The notes beneath the pieces were generated by a model that did not search any database, was not told the origin of the DNA, and was given only the letters and a program-made list of their open reading frames with translations. A DNA stretch of 11,995 nucleotides from Nitrospirota bacterium (GTDB taxonomy: Bacteria > Nitrospirota > Thermodesulfovibrionia > Thermodesulfovibrionales > UBA6898): assembly GCA_029858145.1 (NCBI GenBank), contig JAOUFP010000033.1:1-11995 (forward strand), given 5' to 3'. Positions 5,681 to 11,995 of the stretch are shown one piece after another; within the stretch, counting starts at the first letter, position 1, and every line of letters starts with the position of its first letter. Made by a program: the position numbers and the translations under genes.

Positions 5681-5733
5681 GAAATCAGCACGAGGTTTTA
5701 TTGTGATATCCTGAGAGGGGGTGAAATCAGCAC
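5681..5733. repeat. 11-bp direct repeat GAAATCAGCAC spanning the SYLF-GH63 gap
   Basis: GAAATCAGCAC occurs at 5681-5691, just after the SYLF stop codon, and again exactly at 5723-5733, 42 bases apart (about four helical turns). GGTTTTATTGTGATATCC lies between. It may be a pair of regulator sites before the glycosidase operon or a trace of slippage. No hairpin terminator separates the two genes. Confidence 0.4.
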
Positions 5734-5762
5734 CCGATACGGAAATGCAGAAGGAGCGATTT

Positions 5763-8519
5763 ATGGTTGCACGGGAACAGAATGCGGAAGCAAAACGGCT
5801 TGCGGAATGCGGAAGTTGGCTCAGCACATGCCCGCCGGAAAAAGCCCCGTGGAAAAAATGGGGGCCCTATCTCAGCGAGCGCCAGTGGGGGACGGTTCGG
5901 GAGGACTACAGCGACAACGGGGATGCGTGGAATTATTTCAGTCACGACCAGGCCCGGTCCCGCGCCTTCCGCTGGGGAGAAGACGGGCTGGGGGGGATTT
6001 GTGACAACCATCAGGTGCTCTGTTTTGCATTAGCCTTCTGGAACGGCAAAGACCCCATCATCAAGGAACGTTTGTTCGGGCTTACCAATACCGAAGGGAA
6101 TCATGGAGAAGATGTAAAAGAGTACTACTTTTATCTTGACAGCACTCCCACCCACTCCTATATGAAATTTCTTTACAAGTATCCTCAGGCAGCTTATCCC
6201 TACTCGGATCTGGTGGAGACCAACCGCAAGCGCACCAGGCTCGAGCTTGAATACGAACTGCTCGATACGGGTGCATTCAACGGGGACCGCTACTTCGATG
6301 TCTTCGTGGAATACGCCAAGGCGTCTCCCGAGGATATCCTGATCAGGATAACCGCATGCAACCGCGGGCCCAGGGCGGCCCTGCTCCACGTGCTGCCCAC
6401 CCTCTGGTTCCGCAACACATGGTCCTGGGCCGGCGGCTCGAAGCCGGCCCTCAGGTCTGTCAACGGGGAGAAACACAAGATCATCCAGGCCAGTCATACC
6501 GACCCTTTGTTTCTTGAGTCCCTGCAGGACTACACCCTGACCTGCGAGGGCAGCCCCGCGCTGCTCTTTACGGAGAACGAGACGAACACCCTGCGCCTCT
6601 TCGGCACGCCCAACGCCGCTCCCTATGTGAAAGACGGCATCAACGACTATCTGGTGCACGGCAAGGCTTCGGCGGTGAACCCGGAGCAGACAGGAACGAA
6701 GGCATCTGCCCACTATGTGCTGGATGTCGGTGCCCGAAAGAGCGCGGTCATCAAACTGCGGCTGACGTGTGCGTCAGCCAGAGGCAAGGTGGCTCCTTTC
6801 GGAAAGGCCTTCGATGACATTTTTGCGACGCGACTTCAGGAGGCAGATGAATTCTACCGGTCGATCACTCCTCCATCAGTCAGCGCGGACGAAGCAAATG
6901 TGATGCGCCAGGCCCTTGCCGGCATGCTCTGGACAAAGCAATACTACTTCTACGATGCGGACCAGTGGCTCGACGAGCATCATGCCCACCCGCTCCACGG
7001 CCAGACCCGCCAGGTCCGCAACCGTGAGTGGTTTCACATGGTGAATGACCATATCATCTCCATGCCGGACAAGTGGGAATACCCGTGGTATGCGGCATGG
7101 GACCTCGCGTTCCACACGATCGCCCTTTCCGTGGTCGACACCGACTTTGCCAAACAGCAGCTTGATCTCATGCTCCGGGAAATTTACCTGCACCCGAGCG
7201 GCCAGATTCCTGCCTATGAATGGAACTTCAGTGACGTGAACCCTCCGGTGCATGCCTGGGCGACCCTCTTCCTCCATCAGACCGAGAAGGCCCTTCACGG
7301 CGAGGCAGATATCGACTTTCTCAAGCGTTCTTTTAACAAGCTCGCTCTGAATTTCACCTGGTGGGTCAACCGGAAGGACCGGTTCGGCAAGAATGTCTTT
7401 GAAGGGGGCTTTCTCGGCTTGGACAACATCGGCGTCTTTGACCGGAGCGCTCCCCTGCCGACGGGCGGCTATCTGGAGCAGGCTGACGGCACGGCCTGGA
7501 TGGCACTGTTCTGTCAGAACATGGTCGAGATGAGTGTTGAACTGACTGCTCATGACACCGCGTATGAGGACCTCTGCTCCAAGTTCGTCGAGCACTTCAT
7601 GTGGATTGCGGCTGGGATAAACCGGACCGGGCAGTACGGAATGTGGGACGAGGAGGACGGTTTCTATTACGACCTACTGAGGCTGCCCGACGGCAGAGCA
7701 CAGAGGCTCAAAGTGCGCTCCATGGTGGGGCTCCTCCCTCTCTGTGCCACAACCGTCATTGAAGAGTGGCAAAGGGAGTTGGTTCCCCGCGTGGTTGAGA
7801 CATTTCGCGAACGGCTCACGCGCATGCCTGAACTCCTCCAGAGCGTCCATGCGATAGGCCCGGAGAATTATGGGGTTGACAATCGCACGATCCTCGCTCT
7901 GGTAAACCGGGAGCGGCTCCGCCGTATCCTCACCCGCGTGCTGGACGAAAACGAGTTCCTGAGCCCCTACGGAATCCGCGCCCTCTCGCGGTACCACTTG
8001 GAGCACCCCTATGTGTTTAAAGTGCGTGGTCAGGAGTACAAGGTCCAGTACCTGCCTGCCGAGTCGGATTCAGGCATGTTCGGCGGAAACTCCAACTGGC
8101 GGGGCCCCATCTGGCTGCCGGTAAATATCATCATCATCCGGGCGCTCCTGAACTACTACCTTTATTACGGCGACAATTTTAAAATCGAGTGCCCGACCGG
8201 GTCAGGCAGAATGATGAACCTCTTCGAGGTGAGCAAAGAGCTATCCACTCGTCTTACCCGAATCTTTTTGAAGGACGAAAAGGGAAAGCGGCCGGTATAC
8301 GGAAGGTCGGAAAGATTCCAGACCGACCCCCACTGGCGCGACCATATCCTGTTTTACGAATACTTTCATGGGGACAATGGGGCCGGCCTCGGCGCCAGCC
8401 ATCAGACAGGATGGACGGGACTGATCGCCAAGGTAATCGAGCTTGCGGGCCGCCTTGACCCGGAACATTACCTGCACGCGGGAAAGCGCGGCGTTCACGA
8501 GGTGCATGAAAAAAAATGA
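5763..8519 (+). CDS. GH63 family glucosidase-like glycoside hydrolase
   Basis: The start at 5763 is preferred because AAGGAG (5751-5756) lies six bases upstream. A GTG at 5721 has its purine run touching the codon, and an ATG at 5745 has none. The 918-residue product has no signal peptide, so it acts in the cytoplasm. It begins with WGPYLSERQWGTVREDYS, typical of bacterial GH63 proteins, continues through a beta-sandwich N-terminal half and ends in an (alpha/alpha)6 barrel. Asp447 in WYAAWDLAFHT fits the family's general acid. GNSNWRGPIWLPVN is a barrel signature, and Glu866 in FYEYFHGDNGAG fits the general base. GH63 enzymes cleave alpha-glucosidic or related bonds by inversion (processing glucosidase I, YgjK, mannosyl- and glucosylglycerate hydrolases). 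The substrate here is unknown. The downstream GH13 gene overlaps it by 14 bases, implying a shared transcript and pathway. Confidence 0.9.
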   Translation: MVAREQNAEAKRLAECGSWLSTCPPEKAPWKKWGPYLSERQWGTVREDYSDNGDAWNYFSHDQARSRAFRWGEDGLGGICDNHQVLCFALAFWNGKDPIIKERLFGLTNTEGNHGEDVKEYYFYLDSTPTHSYMKFLYKYPQAAYPYSDLVETNRKRTRLELEYELLDTGAFNGDRYFDVFVEYAKASPEDILIRITACNRGPRAALLHVLPTLWFRNTWSWAGGSKPALRSVNGEKHKIIQASHTDPLFLESLQDYTLTCEGSPALLFTENETNTLRLFGTPNAAPYVKDGINDYLVHGKASAVNPEQTGTKASAHYVLDVGARKSAVIKLRLTCASARGKVAPFGKAFDDIFATRLQEADEFYRSITPPSVSADEANVMRQALAGMLWTKQYYFYDADQWLDEHHAHPLHGQTRQVRNREWFHMVNDHIISMPDKWEYPWYAAWDLAFHTIALSVVDTDFAKQQLDLMLREIYLHPSGQIPAYEWNFSDVNPPVHAWATLFLHQTEKALHGEADIDFLKRSFNKLALNFTWWVNRKDRFGKNVFEGGFLGLDNIGVFDRSAPLPTGGYLEQADGTAWMALFCQNMVEMSVELTAHDTAYEDLCSKFVEHFMWIAAGINRTGQYGMWDEEDGFYYDLLRLPDGRAQRLKVRSMVGLLPLCATTVIEEWQRELVPRVVETFRERLTRMPELLQSVHAIGPENYGVDNRTILALVNRERLRRILTRVLDENEFLSPYGIRALSRYHLEHPYVFKVRGQEYKVQYLPAESDSGMFGGNSNWRGPIWLPVNIIIIRALLNYYLYYGDNFKIECPTGSGRMMNLFEVSKELSTRLTRIFLKDEKGKRPVYGRSERFQTDPHWRDHILFYEYFHGDNGAGLGASHQTGWTGLIAKVIELAGRLDPEHYLHAGKRGVHEVHEKK

Positions 8520-10017
8520 TGAATGCACTGTGCGCGTCATGAAATTTTGGCCGAAACACCCGCTCATCTACGAGATCAATGCGTGGGTCTGGCTGGATGA
8601 ACTCAGCCGGAGGGAAGGGCGCTCCCTGACCCTCGCAACTGTTCCTGTTAAAGAATGGGACCGTCTCGCCTCGCTCGGCTTCAACGCGATATGGCTTATG
8701 GGCGTCTGGGAGCGGAGCTCTGCGGGAATCGGCGTAGTCATGCAGAACCATAGGCTCCTCGATGCTTTCCGGCGCGCGCTTCCTGACTTTTCGCCGGAGG
8801 ATGTCGCCGGCTCTCCGTACTGCGTGCGGAGGTATGTGGTTGACGAACGACTCGGTGGTCCTGAGGCGCTTGCAGCTGCGCGGCGCGTCCTTCGTGGCCG
8901 CGGACTGCGGCTGATCCTCGACTTTGTGCCGAACCACGTGGCCCCTGACCACCCCTGGGTGTTTGAATATCCTGAATACTTTATTTCTGGCGATGCTGAT
9001 GACTTCAGGAGGGACCCGGCAGCATTCTTCGAGGCAGGGGGCAATGTTTTTGCCTGCGGCAAAGACCCTTATTTTCCGGCCTGGCCGGATGTGCTCCAGC
9101 TCAACGCATTCCACGAGGGGCTGCGCGCTGCTGTGGTCGAGACCCTCACCAATATCGCCGGGCAGTGCGACGGTGTGCGATGCGACATGGCCATGCTGCT
9201 GCTGAACTCTGTGTTTGGCAGGACCTGGGGGCTTCGGGCCGGGAGCATGCCCGAGGCTGACTTCTGGCCTCACATCATCCGGGCTGTCAAGGAGCAACAA
9301 AAAGAATTTTGTTTCATTGCCGAGGCCTATTGGGACCTCGAGTGGGAGCTGCAGCAGCAGGGGTTTGACTATTGTTATGACAAGCGCCTCTACGACCGCC
9401 TGGAGCATGACCCCGCAGAGAGCGTGCGGCTGCACCTGTATGCCGACCTTGTGTATCAGGAAAGACTGGTCCGCTTCATCGAAAATCACGACGAGCCGCG
9501 TGCGGCGGCCGCATTCACCCCTGAGAAGCACCGCACCGCCGCGGTGACGGCCCTGACGCTGCCGGGTGCCGGATTGGTCCACGAAGGCCAGACGGAAGGG
9601 AGGCGGGTCCATCTGCCCATCTTTTTGGGGCGGCGGCCGGAGGAGCCGGTTGACACGGAATTGCGCTCTTTCTACCAGCGTCTGCTTGAAGCACTGCATC
9701 ATGAAAATGTTCTTCAGTGGACATGGCGGTTATGCGCGCGCTCCGGTTGGGCGGATAACGACAGCAATCGGAATCTCGTCTCCTGGTGCTGGCATAAAGG
9801 GGACTCCTTCTGCCTCATCGCAGTCAACCTGTCCGGAATGTCCTCCCAGGGCCTGGTACAGGTCCCGCTGGACATGCTCCCCGGGAAATCCTGGCGGCTG
9901 AAAGACGTCTTCACGTCTGTGATCTATGAACGTCATGGTGATGAGATGAGCGGCCGGGGGCTGTACGTGGACCTGCCGCCGTGGGGATTCCACTTTTTTG
10001 TATCTGTGCAGGGATAG
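8506..10017 (+). CDS. GH13 (alpha-amylase family) glycosidase
   Basis: The frame starts inside the end of the GH63 gene. ATG at 8506 follows GAGG (8499-8502) at short spacing. An ATG at 8539 (MKFWPKHPLIYEI) lacks a ribosome-binding site but is where homologues may begin. The 503-residue product is cytoplasmic and has all GH13 core motifs: region I DFVPNHV (139-145), region II GVRCDMAML with nucleophile Asp227 and its partner Arg225, region III FIAEAYW with acid/base Glu273, and region IV ENHDEPRA with Asp329. It should therefore be an active retaining enzyme on alpha-glucosidic bonds. A small beta domain ends the chain (DLPPWGFHFF). Domain B, after region I, is short. Subfamily and substrate are not clear. 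Pairing with GH63 suggests joint breakdown of a solute glucoside or short glucan. Confidence 0.92.
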   Translation: MKKNDECTVRVMKFWPKHPLIYEINAWVWLDELSRREGRSLTLATVPVKEWDRLASLGFNAIWLMGVWERSSAGIGVVMQNHRLLDAFRRALPDFSPEDVAGSPYCVRRYVVDERLGGPEALAAARRVLRGRGLRLILDFVPNHVAPDHPWVFEYPEYFISGDADDFRRDPAAFFEAGGNVFACGKDPYFPAWPDVLQLNAFHEGLRAAVVETLTNIAGQCDGVRCDMAMLLLNSVFGRTWGLRAGSMPEADFWPHIIRAVKEQQKEFCFIAEAYWDLEWELQQQGFDYCYDKRLYDRLEHDPAESVRLHLYADLVYQERLVRFIENHDEPRAAAAFTPEKHRTAAVTALTLPGAGLVHEGQTEGRRVHLPIFLGRRPEEPVDTELRSFYQRLLEALHHENVLQWTWRLCARSGWADNDSNRNLVSWCWHKGDSFCLIAVNLSGMSSQGLVQVPLDMLPGKSWRLKDVFTSVIYERHGDEMSGRGLYVDLPPWGFHFFVSVQG

Positions 10018-10300
10018 GGGGACTCCAGATGCAGGAGTAAGATGCGCAGAAATATCGGGAGAATAAAGCTGTCTGCGTGATGGTGAGAACGCTCTGGTCT
10101 GTCAGCATTACCGCTTCAGCGGATCAGCAGGCCGCACCGGTATTTACCATTCCAGTTACCATGTATACGAAGATGAAAGGGGAATTGCTTTGCACAACGC
10201 GTTGTTTTAAAAAGTGCATGTTTGTTACGGTTCAACGAAGGAAAGAGGAACGCGTCGATGATGGTGAAGAGTGCGTTTCGGATCTGATTGGAGGCTGCGC
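10018..10300. other. Intergenic region with 12-bp palindrome upstream of the channel gene
   Basis: No convincing gene lies here; a 75-codon frame (10077-10304) begins TGATGG without a ribosome-binding site and overlaps the next start. The region holds a perfect palindrome ACAACGCGTTGT at 10194-10205, about 95 bases before the channel gene, which could be an operator. A small CCGCT/AGCGG hairpin lies near 10110-10121. No terminator follows the GH13 gene and no convincing promoter was found, so read-through into the channel gene is possible. Confidence 0.45.
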
Positions 10301-11995
10301 ATGAGACTTCCTGGAAAGAATATCTTTATTCTCGTTCTTTTGATGGCTCTCTGTCTGCTATCAGGCTACGCGTGGGCACAGGAGCAATCCCAGGGAGAAA
10401 AACCACCCGCTGCTAAAAAGGAATCGGCCGATGCGGTACCGGATATTGATAAAATCATACCCTTATCAACAGAGTTGCACGGCCGTCTGTCAGTACTTGA
10501 AAAGGCGATCACGGGCCTGCCGGATGTCTCGGATATGGAAAGGAAGTACAACGATATCGAGGCCAGACTGAAGCGTCCCGCCGATCAAATACAGCGGCTC
10601 AGGGATTCGAAAAATTACCGATACATGACGCTTATAGATCTCAGGCAGGAAATCGAGCACGAAACTGAATTGTTAAAAGACGTCAGCGAACCCCTGAGGA
10701 AATCAATCAGTCAGCTCGGAAGCTGGAGAAAAGAATGGGTGATTGAAAAGGAGCGGTGGAACCGCTGGCAGGCTTCCATGCGTACAGAGGGAGAGCCCGA
10801 TCAAATCAGGTCGGCCTTTTCAAAAGCGAATGACACTATCGGCAGGGCACTTAAGCTCATCAATACGCAGCTGGAGACGATGCTGACGGTACAGGCGAAG
10901 GCCGGCAATATCCAGGGAAAAATGAAATCTCTTGCCGCAGACGTAGACGGGATGCTCCTGCTCAGGAAGCGCAGCATCCTCTTTGACGAATCCCCCCCGA
11001 TGCTCTCCTCCCGGTATTTTTCCCAGTTCGGAAGCGGGTTGTGGGACGCAGCGCAAAATGGTATGGATGAAATCTCCTGGCCGGGCAGGCGGTTCTTTGA
11101 CCGGCATGGCTGGATCATTCTCCTTCAGGGGTTTCTTGCTGTCGCCGTGATCATCGCTGTCTACCGGAACAGGCGGCTTCTTCAGGCATCAGAGCGCTGG
11201 CGTTTCCTTGCCGCACGGCCTTTTGCCGCAGGTCTGTTTTTGGGTTTTATGACTACGGTGGTGATGTATGAATATCAGGGGGTACCAGCCTCGTGGAAGC
11301 TGGCCAATTCGTTAATTGCCGGGATCTCCTTCGCCTGGCTTATCGGGGGGCTGATTGAAAAATCCTGGAAAAGGCAGTTTGTATATTGTCTGGTGATAGT
11401 TTTTTGTATCAACAGACTTCTGTTTCTGGTCAGCCTGCCTCTTCCCCTTATCCGGCTCTATGTTGTTTTAACGGCTCTGGTTGGCTTTTTCCTGTGTTTG
11501 CGGTGGGCGCGGGAAAGCCTCCGGCAAAAAGAATCGGGTCGTTATACCTGGTCGCTTCGTTTGGGTTCTCTCTTTCTTTCCGTCGTCATAATGGCTGAGC
11601 TTTCGGGAAAAAAAGGGCTTTCATTATATCTGTTCGGATCTTTGATAGACTCATTAGGAACGGTGCTTGTCTTAATGTTATTCATGTACATGATCCACGG
11701 GGGGGTGGAATGGCTGTTCCGCACCTCTGTCTTAAGGCGAGTGGCTGTGCTGTATAGCGATGATACCGATGCCATTATTCGCCGGCAGACAGGTTACATT
11801 GACGTTGCGTTATGCGCGCTTCTTTTGCTGCCCGCTCTTCTCAGGATCTGGGGAGTTTACGATAGCCTGGAAGAAGCTACGAGCGGTTTGTGGGCTTTTG
11901 GGTTCGGCATGGGTACGCAACGGCTTACGGTTGGCATGGTGATTGTCGCGGCGGGCATACTGTACGGATCATTTTTCCTGTCCTGGATGTTCCAG
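10301..11995 (+). CDS. Large MscS-type mechanosensitive channel, N-terminal part (runs off window)
   Basis: ATG at 10301 follows GGAGG (10290-10294) by six bases. The 565 codons present have no stop. There is a signal peptide (core IFILVLLMALCLLSG, cleavage after AWA at about residue 26). A long, charged, helical periplasmic region follows (about 45-255, coiled-coil rich, e.g. DLRQEIEHETELLKDVSEPL). Then come several membrane segments: the first near residue 270 (WIILLQGFLAVAVIIAVY), the second near 308, and five or more others up to the window edge. This is the build of the large MscS relatives (MscK/YbiO/YnaI-like), in which a coiled-coil periplasmic domain and extra helices precede the pore-forming MscS domain, which would lie beyond 11995. 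Such channels open under membrane tension and release solutes after osmotic downshock. The MscS domain itself is not visible, so the call rests on the N-terminal pattern. Confidence 0.7.
   Translation, partial: MRLPGKNIFILVLLMALCLLSGYAWAQEQSQGEKPPAAKKESADAVPDIDKIIPLSTELHGRLSVLEKAITGLPDVSDMERKYNDIEARLKRPADQIQRLRDSKNYRYMTLIDLRQEIEHETELLKDVSEPLRKSISQLGSWRKEWVIEKERWNRWQASMRTEGEPDQIRSAFSKANDTIGRALKLINTQLETMLTVQAKAGNIQGKMKSLAADVDGMLLLRKRSILFDESPPMLSSRYFSQFGSGLWDAAQNGMDEISWPGRRFFDRHGWIILLQGFLAVAVIIAVYRNRRLLQASERWRFLAARPFAAGLFLGFMTTVVMYEYQGVPASWKLANSLIAGISFAWLIGGLIEKSWKRQFVYCLVIVFCINRLLFLVSLPLPLIRLYVVLTALVGFFLCLRWARESLRQKESGRYTWSLRLGSLFLSVVIMAELSGKKGLSLYLFGSLIDSLGTVLVLMLFMYMIHGGVEWLFRTSVLRRVAVLYSDDTDAIIRRQTGYIDVALCALLLLPALLRIWGVYDSLEEATSGLWAFGFGMGTQRLTVGMVIVAAGILYGSFFLSWMFQ

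Noticed and set aside
6030..6713. Long minus-strand ORF (227 codons) within the GH63 gene
   Set aside because: Antisense to a strongly supported gene, with no domain pattern and no ribosome-binding site seen.
8254..9702. Long 482-codon minus-strand ORF across the glycosidase genes
   Set aside because: It is the antisense shadow of GC-rich coding DNA; the plus strand has complete GH63 and GH13 motifs and proper starts.

Overview
The window looks like a Gram-negative chromosome of moderate-to-high GC. Signal peptides, OmpA-type peptidoglycan-binding domains, DcaP-like and other beta-barrel outer-membrane proteins and a large MscS-type channel all point to a two-membrane envelope. The short dispersed palindromes and the gene mix would fit an environmental Nitrospirota or Desulfobacterota lineage, but that placement is inference and weakly held.

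Layout. (1) 1-906 is the 3' end of a protein with two OmpA C-terminal domains. (2) 907-1160 has no protein gene. It holds two related hairpin repeats and then a run of stem-loops ending in a very strong UUCG-loop terminator, a possible small structured RNA. (3) 1161-4666 is a decaying stretch. It contains a 220-bp MITE-like element with a perfect 9-bp target duplication, a cluster of short repeats and a palindrome, the last 25 codons of an amidohydrolase, a DcaP-like porin broken by a frameshift and a TAG stop, an outer-membrane-type gene cut short next to a remnant of a zinc-ribbon transposase, and an orphan C-terminus. (4) 4684-5679 has two small exported proteins, a glycine-zipper protein and a SYLF-domain protein. 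(5) 5763-10017 is an intact two-gene glycosidase unit, GH63 then GH13, overlapping by 14 bases. (6) 10301-11995 is the N-terminal part of a large mechanosensitive channel that runs off the window.

How the genes relate. The intact genes share an envelope or osmotic-stress flavour: peptidoglycan-anchored OmpA, glycine-zipper and SYLF proteins, a mechanosensitive channel, and two alpha-glycan hydrolases that could recycle a compatible solute or storage glucan. The grouping is inferred from position; only the GH63-GH13 pair is strongly linked by overlap. No complete previously undescribed system was found. The most novel signals are the MITE-like element, the candidate structured RNA, the leader ORF with attenuator-like hairpin before the broken porin, and the GH63-GH13 pair of unknown substrate.
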